The position numbers and the translations under genes are program-made. DNA of 64,000 nucleotides from an uncultured Streptomyces sp. Lineage in GTDB: Bacteria > Actinomycetota > Actinomycetes > Streptomycetales > Streptomycetaceae. Where the stretch lies: NCBI RefSeq assembly GCF_947488945.1, contig NZ_CANLBS010000023.1:49207-113206 (forward strand), given 5' to 3'. Below, one piece after another: positions 32,291 through 40,876 of this stretch. The stretch's first letter is position 1, and the number at the start of each line of letters is the position of its first letter. The notes under the pieces are model-generated. The model did no database searches. It worked only from the letters and a program-made list of their open reading frames with translations, and had not been told where the DNA came from.

Positions 32291-33682
32291 TCACCACCGG
32301 CCCGCGAACGGGAGGTGGTCGCACTTGTCGGAGCAGGGTTCCCGCGACATGGTCGACTCCTTGATCCAGTTGCCGTCGGGCACCCCGTGCACCCGTAGCC
32401 GGTAAGGGGTCGGCGCGGAGTGGAGGGCGCTGAAGACCGAGACGAACTCCAGGTCGTGCGTGCCCGGCTTCCAGTCGTGGGGGTGGGTGATCTTCCACGT
32501 ACCGTCGCTCTGCACGGCCGTGTCGGCGATCAGCCGTCCTGACTCCCGTACGACGACGCGGGTGACGCCCCGCGAGGCGGTCCCGGAGAAGCGGGGGCGC
32601 GGGCCGCTCAGCTTGCCCTCCTTCGGCCCGAGGACCATGGGCGGCTCGACGTGGTCGAGGACGGTGAACGCGAGGCCGGCGGGCGGCGACACCCCTTGTG
32701 CGGTGAGTCCGACGGCCTGGATCAGATGGTCGCCGGCCGGCCACTTGACCGCCCTGCGCCACACCCACTTGCCCTCGCCGTTGACGTGCGTGCCGCCGAC
32801 GTAGGCGCCTGCGGAGAAGAACAGCATGTACGAGGTGCCGGAGTCGGCGGTGCCCCAGAACTTCTGGAGCCCGCTGACCGCCTGGCCGGGGCGGGGCCCG
32901 GCGAAGACGGGTCCCGCCCCGGCCCTGGTGGCCGCGTTCAGCGCGTACTCGGGAGCTTCGACCGTGAACTCCGGGAGCACGGGAGGGTACCCGGCGGTGG
33001 GCACCAGAGCCTCACGGTCGACCATGCCGAAGGGAAGCCCCGGCGTGGTGTCCAGGGCCATCGCCACCAGGCGGGCCACGTGACGGGCACCGGCCTCGTT
33101 GAAGTGCGAGGCGTCGATGAGCCCGTCGGGGTGGTTGGGGTGCTCTCCGGCGTCGACCCATCGGTAGTACTGCCGTGCGCGCTGCGGTCCGAGCTCCTGG
33201 AGCATCGCCATGGTGTAGGCGTTGAGGTCGAGCAGTGGCGTGCCCGTCTCCGCCGCCACCTCGCGCACCAGTTGCGGGTACCCGTCCCGGGTCTCGCCGA
33301 CGGATCCGTCCGGCTCGAACACGCACCGGGCGCACGGGGTGAGCAGAACGGGCAGCGCCCCCTCCCCGCGGATCGCGGCCACGTAGAGGTAGAGGTACTC
33401 CTTGAGTTCGCGCGGACCGTGGTAGAGGCCGGATTTGTCGATGCGCTGCTCGACGCCGCCGAAATCGATGGCGACGACGTCGCCCGGAGCGAGCAGGTTC
33501 AGCAGGGAGACGAAACGTTCGTTGTAGTAGGTGCGGGCGGTCAGGGCGTCGCGCGCGTAGTTCCGTACCTCGAAATAAGGGGTCAGGAAACCGTCGAGGA
33601 ACTGCCCCCACCCGGCGAAAGGAGCTTCCTTCTCCGTGCGTGGCGCCGCCACGGAGTTCCCGATGATGCAGAACTTGGTCAT
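32291..33682 (-). CDS. SGNH/GDSL-like hydrolase with Ig-like C-terminal repeats
   Basis: A 463-residue protein. The N-terminal 220 residues resemble an SGNH esterase: block I is IIGNSVAAP (Ser kept, Asp replaced by Asn), and block V is DASHFNEAG, giving the Asp-x-x-His pair. Block III is FGGVE rather than GxND. Two Ig-like repeats follow (around residues 260-330 and 350-430, each ending in a W-x-Gly/Ala-Asp/Thr-His pattern). There is no signal peptide. It may add or remove acyl groups on the glycan made by the Stealth genes, as it lies 49 bp after the GT4-Stealth fusion on the same strand. The exact reaction is unknown. Confidence 0.75.
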   Translation of the reverse strand: MTKFCIIGNSVAAPRTEKEAPFAGWGQFLDGFLTPYFEVRNYARDALTARTYYNERFVSLLNLLAPGDVVAIDFGGVEQRIDKSGLYHGPRELKEYLYLYVAAIRGEGALPVLLTPCARCVFEPDGSVGETRDGYPQLVREVAAETGTPLLDLNAYTMAMLQELGPQRARQYYRWVDAGEHPNHPDGLIDASHFNEAGARHVARLVAMALDTTPGLPFGMVDREALVPTAGYPPVLPEFTVEAPEYALNAATRAGAGPVFAGPRPGQAVSGLQKFWGTADSGTSYMLFFSAGAYVGGTHVNGEGKWVWRRAVKWPAGDHLIQAVGLTAQGVSPPAGLAFTVLDHVEPPMVLGPKEGKLSGPRPRFSGTASRGVTRVVVRESGRLIADTAVQSDGTWKITHPHDWKPGTHDLEFVSVFSALHSAPTPYRLRVHGVPDGNWIKESTMSREPCSDKCDHLPFAGRW

Positions 33683-33731
33683 GCGTTCCCCTTCCTCGCT
33701 GACGGGCGGTGTACGTCGCGGCTGCCCGGGC

Positions 33732-36605
33732 TCACAGGGGCCATTCGGGCATGCGACCCGCGTGGTAGTACTGGTTCCGGGGCGCCCCGGCCTCGAATTG
33801 GCTCGCGACCGGGAAGTAGCTCGGCAGGAACGCCGCCAGAATGGCGTCCTGCTCCTCCTCGGGTACGTCTCCGTCGTGGAAGTCGTTCAGGCAGAAGACG
33901 TCGTTGGGGCGCGTGGTGAGCAGCCGGTTGAGTCGCGTCCGGTGCTCGCGCAGACCGACGTTGACGAAGCCGCAGGAGATGGATCCGGGCACGCTGCGTC
34001 CCGTGTGGTACGCGAAGTAGTGGTGCAGCGAGGAGGCGATCGAGATGTCCGCGTGGTTCCGCAGACGACTGGCGGACGTCTGCGCCACCTGCTCCGGATA
34101 CGTCCTCTCCAGGTCCTCCATCACGCTCTTGCGCAGGACGTACGGCGCGTGGAGGAACGAGTGGGTGAGGAGCTGCCCGAAGTGTCCGCCGATCAGTTCA
34201 CGGTTGTTCTTCGCGGCGCTGATGTTGAAGTCGTCGGTGCTCAGGGGCGGCAGCATCGGTATCGCCGTCGGGGACGTGAAGTGCTTGGTCTGCCCGTTCC
34301 CCAGGAAGAACATGCTCGGCAGCACGGTGCGCCCGATGAAGAAGTCGTCGTTGAAGTACAGGAAGTGCTCGGCGAGCCCCTGGATGTGGTGCAACCGGCT
34401 CTCGATGGCGTGCGAGTTGAAGGTGGGCAGCGCGCCCTGGTCGCCGAAGATCTCCCGGTGGTCGACGACACGCACCCGGTGGTGGGTTTCGTCGAGCCAC
34501 GGGGGGACCTGCTGGTCCGTCACGATGTAGATGTTCCGGATCCACGGCGCGTACATGTCGATGGACCGCAGTGAGTAACGGAGTTCGTCGCGGCTGCGGA
34601 ACCGGGCCGCGCTGGCGGCCGCGTCGACCGTCTCCAGCCCCAGCATCGCGAGTACCTGGTTCTTGCGTTCCAGCCACTGGACGTCGGCCCCGTCCACCCA
34701 GGTGTACACGGCGTCGACCGGGAACCCGATGTCTCCGTGCAGCGGTTGCGCGAACGGAGCGATGGTGGGATAGGTGCGTCCGGACAGGACCATGCTCGCC
34801 CGCCGCATGGAGTGCTGCGGAATCCGGTCTCCGATGAGCGTGCGGGTGGTCGACACCAGGACGTCGCCCTCCTCGGGATCGTTGTCCCAGAAGGTGATGG
34901 TGCACCCGTACACCGCGCCGAGCCGCAGCGTGCGGGAGACGGAGACCACGTTCTGGTAGACGCGGACACCGGAGCAGGGCTGGTCCGCGTACTCCCCGAG
35001 CAGTCCGGCGAGAACCGTCGTGGTGGCGTTCTGCCGGTCGTTGAGGAGAGCCGTGTAGACGCCTTCCTTGCCGTACTGGCCGGCCAACGACTTCAGAACG
35101 GATTCACGGTAGGAGGCGTGCACCGCCACCGTGCGGCGGACCATGGTGTCCCGCACCACGACGTAGGGGACGTCCGCCGCCTCCAGTGCGGTGGCGGCCA
35201 GCGCAAGGTTGGCCTGCACGATGTCGAACGGCGACTCCGACTCGGTGACCCGGCACAGCTGGCCCCCGTCCTTCACCAGTTCCGGCCGCCTCTTCGCCAC
35301 CTGCTGTTCGAGCTGGCGGTGCGCGCCGGAGCGCACCTGGCTGGGCGGCGCCGGAGCCGCGGGGGCTGCCGCTCCGTCGGGTCCGCTGTACGCCGCGTGC
35401 ATCGCGAGCCGGTCCGCCTTCGCGGCCGCCCGGCGACCGCTGCTGCGCTCGTCGACGAGATCCTGGAAGAAGGACTCCCAACGGGCGGTGACGAGGGGCG
35501 GCGCGAACCGAGTGATCGACTCCGCGGCCTCCGCCCCCATCCGGTGCCTCAGCGGGGCGTCCGTCATGAGCTGGTGCAGACGCGCGGCGAGCGCGTCGAC
35601 GTCGCCCGGCGGCACGAGAAGGCCCGACCGCCCGTCGAGCACGATCTCCCTGGGGCCGTTCGGACAGTCGTACGAGACCACGGGGACACCGGCCGCCTGC
35701 GCCTCCATCAGCACCAGCGGGAACGCCTCGTTCTTCGACGTGAGCAGGGCGATGCTTGCCTTGGCCCACTCCTCCGCCAGATGCGGGGAGTTCCCGTTGA
35801 GCTGGACGGAGTCGTGCAGGCCGAGCTGGGCGATCTGCTTGCGCAGAGCACCGCTCAACGGTCCGTCGCCGAAGATCCGCAGGGTCCAGGCCGGATGGTG
35901 CGGCGCCAGCAGCGCCCACGCGTTCAGCGCCTGGTCGAGCTGCTTCTCCCCCACGAGCCGGCCGGCGATCACGACGGTCCTGGTCTCCAGGGTGGAACGA
36001 GGCCGGAAGCCCGCCGGAAGCGCGTTCGGCACGACCTCGATCCGGGGAGCGGTCCGCCCCAGGGTCTCGGCGAACCATTCCCGCGTGCGGTCACTCAGGA
36101 CGGCCAGCGCGTCGAGCCCCGCGGCATACCGGAAAAGCGGCTCCCCGCTGGTACCGCGGAGTTCGGACACCCGGTGCTCCTGGTGCACCGTGATGACCGA
36201 GGCGGGAGCGAGCTGAACGGCCAGCGCCATCAGGGCCGGAGTGGTGGTGATCAGGATGTCCGTGTCGGTGCGCTCCAGCGCCAGCCCGAGCTCGATGTCG
36301 GAGAGCCGGTTGAAGGCGGCCTCCCACGCGCGGTCCACCAAGGCGCTGGGCTGGGCCGTCAGAGCGGCGTAGACGGATTCGTCCAGCCCCGCGCGCCGCA
36401 CGGGCCGCGACACGGGGCCCGTCGCGTCCACCAGGTATTCCAGCCGCACACGGGGGTCGATGGGGAAGAAGAGCTCTTTCTGGCTCCGGAAAACGCTCAG
36501 GACACGAACGTCGTGGCGCTCGGCGAGTTCGGCGGCCTGGTTGAAGACCGCTCGTTCCGTCCCTCCGACGGCGTCGGCGGTGGTCAGCAGAAAAGTGATC
36601 TTCAT
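33732..36605 (-). CDS. GT4 glycosyltransferase fused to a Stealth phosphotransferase
   Basis: A 957-residue two-domain enzyme. Residues 1-390 are a GT-B glycosyltransferase of family 4: GGTERAVFNQ near the start, VVIAGRLVGEKQLDQALNAW, and KNEAFPLVLMEAQAAGVP with the E-x7-E donor motif. Residues 630-900 are Stealth: CR1 PVDAVYTWVDG, then CR2 DELRYSLRSIDMYAPWIRN with HFLYFNDDFFIG, and a later SFLHAPYVLRK. Stealth proteins transfer sugar-1-phosphates to build phosphate-linked capsules or wall glycopolymers. ATG 36605 (MKITFLLTTAD) overlaps the previous stop by 4 bp. It probably both adds a sugar and links units by phosphodiester. Confidence 0.93.
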   Translation of the reverse strand: MKITFLLTTADAVGGTERAVFNQAAELAERHDVRVLSVFRSQKELFFPIDPRVRLEYLVDATGPVSRPVRRAGLDESVYAALTAQPSALVDRAWEAAFNRLSDIELGLALERTDTDILITTTPALMALAVQLAPASVITVHQEHRVSELRGTSGEPLFRYAAGLDALAVLSDRTREWFAETLGRTAPRIEVVPNALPAGFRPRSTLETRTVVIAGRLVGEKQLDQALNAWALLAPHHPAWTLRIFGDGPLSGALRKQIAQLGLHDSVQLNGNSPHLAEEWAKASIALLTSKNEAFPLVLMEAQAAGVPVVSYDCPNGPREIVLDGRSGLLVPPGDVDALAARLHQLMTDAPLRHRMGAEAAESITRFAPPLVTARWESFFQDLVDERSSGRRAAAKADRLAMHAAYSGPDGAAAPAAPAPPSQVRSGAHRQLEQQVAKRRPELVKDGGQLCRVTESESPFDIVQANLALAATALEAADVPYVVVRDTMVRRTVAVHASYRESVLKSLAGQYGKEGVYTALLNDRQNATTTVLAGLLGEYADQPCSGVRVYQNVVSVSRTLRLGAVYGCTITFWDNDPEEGDVLVSTTRTLIGDRIPQHSMRRASMVLSGRTYPTIAPFAQPLHGDIGFPVDAVYTWVDGADVQWLERKNQVLAMLGLETVDAAASAARFRSRDELRYSLRSIDMYAPWIRNIYIVTDQQVPPWLDETHHRVRVVDHREIFGDQGALPTFNSHAIESRLHHIQGLAEHFLYFNDDFFIGRTVLPSMFFLGNGQTKHFTSPTAIPMLPPLSTDDFNISAAKNNRELIGGHFGQLLTHSFLHAPYVLRKSVMEDLERTYPEQVAQTSASRLRNHADISIASSLHHYFAYHTGRSVPGSISCGFVNVGLREHRTRLNRLLTTRPNDVFCLNDFHDGDVPEEEQDAILAAFLPSYFPVASQFEAGAPRNQYYHAGRMPEWPL

Positions 36606-37564
36606 CGGGCTTCCCGCCCTGCTTCGGGCATGCGGCTGCACGTGACGCGGAAGTTGCCCGCGGGCGTGTACCGGGGGTGGACGAGCAGAGGCGTCCGGCC
36701 CGGCGGGGCGACGGCCGCCTGGTGCACGGCGAAGACGCGCAGCGGGTTGCGCACGTCGTGCAGACGCCGCCCGAGCCTCATGGGCCGGTGGTCGGTCGTG
36801 CAGAACGCGATGTCCCAGTGTTCGGTGGCCCTGCGCTGCGGCGTCATCTCCTCCACCGGGACGACCACCCGCCAGACACCGTCTCCCAGGTCTTCGAGCG
36901 GGCGCTGGAGCTTGCGGCCGGTCGCGGCGAATTCCGCCCAGGGGCCGTCGGCCGAGCGCCCCATGACGCGGAAGTCGACGACGAGCCCCGTGTGGGAGAG
37001 GTCCACCTTCGTGACCTCGGCGGAAGGACGGGCGGGGGAGACGACCACGCGGAGGTTGCCGGTGACGGTGCGTCCCAGCCGGATGCGTCGGCCGCTCACC
37101 GGTGACACGGCCATGGGCATGGTCGGTCCCGCGTACGGTTGGGGCGGTTCCACGAGGAGCAGGGGGAACGTGGCCCTGCTCCGCTTCGACCGTGTCTCCA
37201 GCCGGACCTTCCAGCGACCGTCGTCGACCGGGACCCCGCCGGCTTCGGAGCCCAGGAGGACCGTCGCGTCCATCAGCAGGCGCCCCTCGCCCCGGTACAC
37301 CCTGGCCGAGGACTGGAACCGCCGCCGTCCCCGCCGCAGGACCAAAGTGGCGTCGTCCGGCAGCCGCGCGGACCGCGGGAGTTCGGCGTGCAGGTTTACC
37401 GTCTGGCCGTCGAGCACCGCGGCGTACCTCAACCGGGCGGTGCGCCCGGAGCGCGTCGGCAGGAAGACGCGCCGCATGAGCCAGGCGCGGAGGGGAGCGA
37501 GGCGGACGGTGAGGCGCCGGCGCACCAGGGAGAGGTGGCGTCGGCGAGGTATCGGGAGTCTCAT
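36602..37564 (-). CDS. Unknown protein between two Stealth genes
   Basis: A 320-residue protein with a very basic N-terminus (about 15 Arg in the first 45 residues) and a beta-rich body. Two repeats look alike (around residues 40-125 and 165-250: TARLRYAAVLDGQTVNLHAE versus RTVTGNLRVVVSPARPSAEV). This resembles the Ig-like accessory domains seen in glycosyltransferase operons. No signal peptide or catalytic motif is evident. It overlaps both neighbours by 4 bp, so it is made in step with the two Stealth enzymes and may be a scaffold or membrane-edge partner. Confidence 0.8.
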   Translation of the reverse strand: MRLPIPRRRHLSLVRRRLTVRLAPLRAWLMRRVFLPTRSGRTARLRYAAVLDGQTVNLHAELPRSARLPDDATLVLRRGRRRFQSSARVYRGEGRLLMDATVLLGSEAGGVPVDDGRWKVRLETRSKRSRATFPLLLVEPPQPYAGPTMPMAVSPVSGRRIRLGRTVTGNLRVVVSPARPSAEVTKVDLSHTGLVVDFRVMGRSADGPWAEFAATGRKLQRPLEDLGDGVWRVVVPVEEMTPQRRATEHWDIAFCTTDHRPMRLGRRLHDVRNPLRVFAVHQAAVAPPGRTPLLVHPRYTPAGNFRVTCSRMPEAGREAR

Positions 37565-39363
37565 GCTCCGGTGGCTCCCAGCTCGGCGGTGGGACGGGTG
37601 GGGAGCCCTTGTGCGTCGGGCAGCTCGAACGGACTGGGCACGGGGAAGTAGGCCTCCAGGAACCGTCGCACCATGCGTTCCTGCGCGGCCGGGTCCGCGG
37701 GGACCACGGTGTCGTTGATGCAGAAGGTGTCGAAGTCCCTCCTGGCCACCAGCCGGTCCAGCCTCCGTTGGGCCAGTACGTCGCCGATGTCCACGTACAC
37801 GTAGCGCAGGTTCCCGAGCGTCGCGCGCGCCTGGTGGTAGGCGTAGTAGTGATGCAGTGACGAGGCCACCGGGATGTCGTGGGGCGAGCGGAACCGGGAA
37901 TGCTGGGTGACCCAGTGAGCCCGCTCGTACGTCTGCTCGATCTCGGCGAGCACCGTGCGGCTCAGCGCGTGCGGTGTGTGCTTCATCTTCTGCGAGATCA
38001 CGGTGCCGAACTGCTGGGCGATCAGACCGCGGCTGTTCTTGCCCGCCGCATCGACGGGCAGGTCCTCGGGACTGATCCGGCCGGACGGTATGAGCGCCTT
38101 CGACATGAAGAACTTGGTCAGGCCGTTGGGGTGGAAGAAGTGCTCGGGCTCGACGGGGCGTCCGAAGAAGACGTCGTCGTTGAGGTAGAGGAAGTGCTCC
38201 GCCAGGTCCGGTATGTGGTGCAACTGGCTTTCGATGGCGTGCGAGTTGAACGTCGGGAGGGCGGCCGGATCCGAGAAGATCTCACGGTGGTCGACCACGC
38301 GCAGACCGGGATGGCTCGCGTTCAGCCAGCCGGGCGTCTGGCCCGCGGTGACGAGGTAGATGTTCCGCACCCACGGGGCGTACTGGTGGATGGAACGCAG
38401 CGAGTAACGCAGCTCGTCGCGGCTGGTGTAGCGCGCGTCGTTGTCCGCCTGCTCGTGCAGGTTCTCCGTCGTGTCGGGGGTCAGGAGCCCGCGCGCGGCG
38501 TCCTTGCTCGCCCGCCACTCGGGGTCCGAGTCGTCGACCCACGTGTACACGACGTCGATGGGATAGGCATGGTCGCCCGGCAGCCTCGCGGTGAAGTCGG
38601 GGACCGTGCGGGCGAAACCGGTGTGGTACTGGCGCGGGACAGGACTGAAGAGGGCCTGCTCGGCACGGCGGAGCTCGGTGTCGACGGGAATGCGCGTCAC
38701 GACGGAGTTGGACCGCGGGGCGGTGAGATGACCGTCCTTCTCCGGCCAGAACTCCAGTTCGCATCCGGATTCCGGCCCGAAGACGAGATGCCCCGTGGGG
38801 TCGCAGACGTTCCAGACGAGCCTCAGCACCGCTTCCCCGCGCAGTCGCCGCCACGTCTTGGCGGATGCGCCGGTGCGCAGCTGGCCCCCCGTCGCCTCAC
38901 GGACGTAGCCGGGGTTGCGCCCGAAGGCGATCTGGAGCACCTCCTCCACCTCGTCGCGATGCCGGGAGGGCACCGCGACGCAGGGGACGGACCTGCCGGT
39001 GCCCCTGACCGCGAAGTACTCGATCTCGGCCTCTTCCAGCAGAGCGACGACCATGTGCAGGTTCCGCGCGCGGGCGGCCCATTCCGTCGCACCGGCTACG
39101 ACGACCGCACGGACGTGCTTGCCCTCGGACCTGACGACCCGCAAGGAGGCGTCCACACTGTGCCGCGCGGGATTGCTCCGGCCTCCCAGGGCACGTACGA
39201 CGACGGCACTGCGGGCGGAGTCGAAACCCGCCAGGAAGTGCATGACCACGTTGCGAAGGGGTACGGGAACACGACGCACTATGCGCCGCCGCGCCCGCAC
39301 GGGGACCAGGGACCGATATGTCGACACCAGCGAACTGGTCTCAGGGTTGCTCACGCTCGCCAC
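37561..39363 (-). CDS. Stealth-family sugar-phosphate transferase
   Basis: A 600-residue protein. The first 260 residues have a basic amphipathic N-terminus and a domain I do not recognise. The Stealth conserved regions then follow: CR1 PIDVVYTWVDDSDPEW (about 268-283), CR2 RDELRYSLRSIHQYAPWVRN to HFLYLNDDVFFG (about 314-395), CR3 around IPVASSLHHYYAYH, and CR4 near FCINDTVVP. Members make capsules or phosphodiester-linked wall polymers. The start is GTG 39363; an in-frame GTG at 39354 is an alternative. It is the first of three overlapping genes. Confidence 0.92.
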   Translation of the reverse strand: MASVSNPETSSLVSTYRSLVPVRARRRIVRRVPVPLRNVVMHFLAGFDSARSAVVVRALGGRSNPARHSVDASLRVVRSEGKHVRAVVVAGATEWAARARNLHMVVALLEEAEIEYFAVRGTGRSVPCVAVPSRHRDEVEEVLQIAFGRNPGYVREATGGQLRTGASAKTWRRLRGEAVLRLVWNVCDPTGHLVFGPESGCELEFWPEKDGHLTAPRSNSVVTRIPVDTELRRAEQALFSPVPRQYHTGFARTVPDFTARLPGDHAYPIDVVYTWVDDSDPEWRASKDAARGLLTPDTTENLHEQADNDARYTSRDELRYSLRSIHQYAPWVRNIYLVTAGQTPGWLNASHPGLRVVDHREIFSDPAALPTFNSHAIESQLHHIPDLAEHFLYLNDDVFFGRPVEPEHFFHPNGLTKFFMSKALIPSGRISPEDLPVDAAGKNSRGLIAQQFGTVISQKMKHTPHALSRTVLAEIEQTYERAHWVTQHSRFRSPHDIPVASSLHHYYAYHQARATLGNLRYVYVDIGDVLAQRRLDRLVARRDFDTFCINDTVVPADPAAQERMVRRFLEAYFPVPSPFELPDAQGLPTRPTAELGATGA

Positions 39364-39427
39364 AGGGTTCTCGAACCATCCGTACTACCCACGGGGAGCA
39401 TCGCCCCCACCGCCGCACCTTCGCCCG

Positions 39428-39506
39428 CCGGGTGTTCAAGTGCGCCGGGCGCCCTCACCCCAGACAGGAATGACAGCCACAGGATTCTCACACCTTGAAC
39501 ACCCGG
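39428..39506. promoter_or_regulatory. 13-bp inverted repeat upstream of the Stealth operon
   Basis: CCGGGTGTTCAAG (39428-39440) and CTTGAACACCCGG (39494-39506) are exact inverted copies 53 nt apart, 65 bp before the first Stealth gene, in an unusually AT-rich gap. They could pair as a long-loop RNA stem or bind a regulator at both ends. Confidence 0.5.
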
Positions 39507-39610
39507 TGTCCATCAATGGCCGATGAATCTGCTTACCTGTTACCTACACGCAACATGATCATGCAGGTCAGCCGCGTGCTTATGGGACGCGTCACAGAGG
39601 TGACGCCGGT

Positions 39611-40738
39611 TCAGACGTGGATCGCGGGGCCCATCACGAGTCCGGGCTCCTCCGCCTGCCGGGCGATACGAAGACGGCCGCTCTCGTCGAGCGTCGCGAC
39701 GACGACCCGGCCGTACGCGTCGGCGGCAAGAGCCGGCGGGCCCGCCGAGCGCTCCCCCGTGGGCGCCCACCACAGCCCCGCCGCCTCGTTCTCCGTGGCA
39801 CAGGCCGCCAGCATGACGTCGCCGGTAGGAGCGCGGTGCGCCAGGACCGTGCAGTCGTAGCCGTCGAGCGCCGTACGCAGGACCGAGATCCGTCCGTCCG
39901 ACTCGCCGGCTCCGCCGAGCGGGATGATCCACTCGCCGGGGCGGTGGGCGAGAACGGCGCCTGTGGCCGTGTCCGACCAGTAGTAGGTCATCCGGTCCGG
40001 CGCGGTCTCCAGCACTGCCAGCGTGCCCGGCGCCGGCGCGATGTGGATGTTGGGACACCGGGTCATCTCCCCGTCGGGGGTGTCCTGTCTCCATCGCATG
40101 GCCCGGCCGTTGCCGGCCGGAACGAGCAGTTCGACGAGACCGGAGGCCGACGTGGCGGCGACCATCCCCTCCTGGGACAGCTGCCCCCTCAGGCCTCGCC
40201 AGGCGGGCCAGCCGCCGTCGGCCGCCTCGTGCCGGACGGAAACCCCTCCCCCGGACCTGGCCAGGAAGAGGTGCAGACGCCCGGAAGGCCCGAGGGCCGC
40301 CGCGGGCGGGAGCACCGACCGGGCCTGCTCGGCGTCCTTGTACGGCGTGCCGACGGCGTGCCACCGCGTCAGCGGGCGGCCGGTCTGGTACTGGACGGCG
40401 TGGACCACGACGGGCAGGTCCGTGGCTCCCGCGGCACGAACTCCGAAGAAGTGCAGGAAGCCGTCGGCCCCCTGAGCCATGCCGAAGTGCAGGAACCGCG
40501 GTGAGGCGATCAGCTCGGGGCCGTCCCACACCGACGCGCCGGGGGCCGACTGCGTCCACCGCAGCAGCCCCTCCTCGGCCCGGGCGAAGGCCGTCAGGCG
40601 GTGATCCCGTCCCAGGAAGAGCCGCGCGCCCTGCGCGGAGAGCACGTGCTTCCCGGCCACGGGCTCCGGCCGGCCGGAGCCTCCGGAGACAGCGGCTCGC
40701 GCCGCACCGCTCCCCGACCTCGCCCGCACCCCGCCCAC
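39611..40738 (-). CDS. Predicted beta-propeller (PLL/lectin-like) protein
   Basis: A 375-residue protein built of about seven similar 45-50 residue units, each with a hydrophobic strand, a central Trp and a Gly-rich turn (LLRWTQSAPGASVWDGPELI, with PRFLHFGMAQGADGFLHFFG, and RLHLFLARSGGGVSVRHEA). This looks like a propeller of the fucolectin/DUF346 kind. No signal peptide is visible. The N-terminal 25 residues are Gly/Ala/Ser-rich and the true start may be internal. It lies between galE and the Stealth operon on the same strand. A glycan-binding role is suggested only by context. Confidence 0.65.
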   Translation of the reverse strand: MGGVRARSGSGAARAAVSGGSGRPEPVAGKHVLSAQGARLFLGRDHRLTAFARAEEGLLRWTQSAPGASVWDGPELIASPRFLHFGMAQGADGFLHFFGVRAAGATDLPVVVHAVQYQTGRPLTRWHAVGTPYKDAEQARSVLPPAAALGPSGRLHLFLARSGGGVSVRHEAADGGWPAWRGLRGQLSQEGMVAATSASGLVELLVPAGNGRAMRWRQDTPDGEMTRCPNIHIAPAPGTLAVLETAPDRMTYYWSDTATGAVLAHRPGEWIIPLGGAGESDGRISVLRTALDGYDCTVLAHRAPTGDVMLAACATENEAAGLWWAPTGERSAGPPALAADAYGRVVVATLDESGRLRIARQAEEPGLVMGPAIHV

Positions 40739-40876
40739 CCTGCTCTCCGTCCCCGCGACCGCGTCCCCCGGCTACCGTCCGGCCGGTCTGCCGTACGTTT
40801 CGGGCCTCGGGTCCAATTCTTCAGAAGTCTGCCACACGGGGTTCGCGCGCCTCACCCGCGGCGTACACCCGCGAGC

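Noticed and set aside
34737..37718. A 993-codon plus-strand open frame opposite the Stealth cluster
   Set aside because: It is an antisense shadow; the minus-strand frames have coupled overlaps and clear GT4/Stealth motifs.
39554..39563. Palindrome CATGATCATG just upstream of the Stealth operon region
   Set aside because: Ten bases is too short to stand out, and it is not linked to a promoter element.
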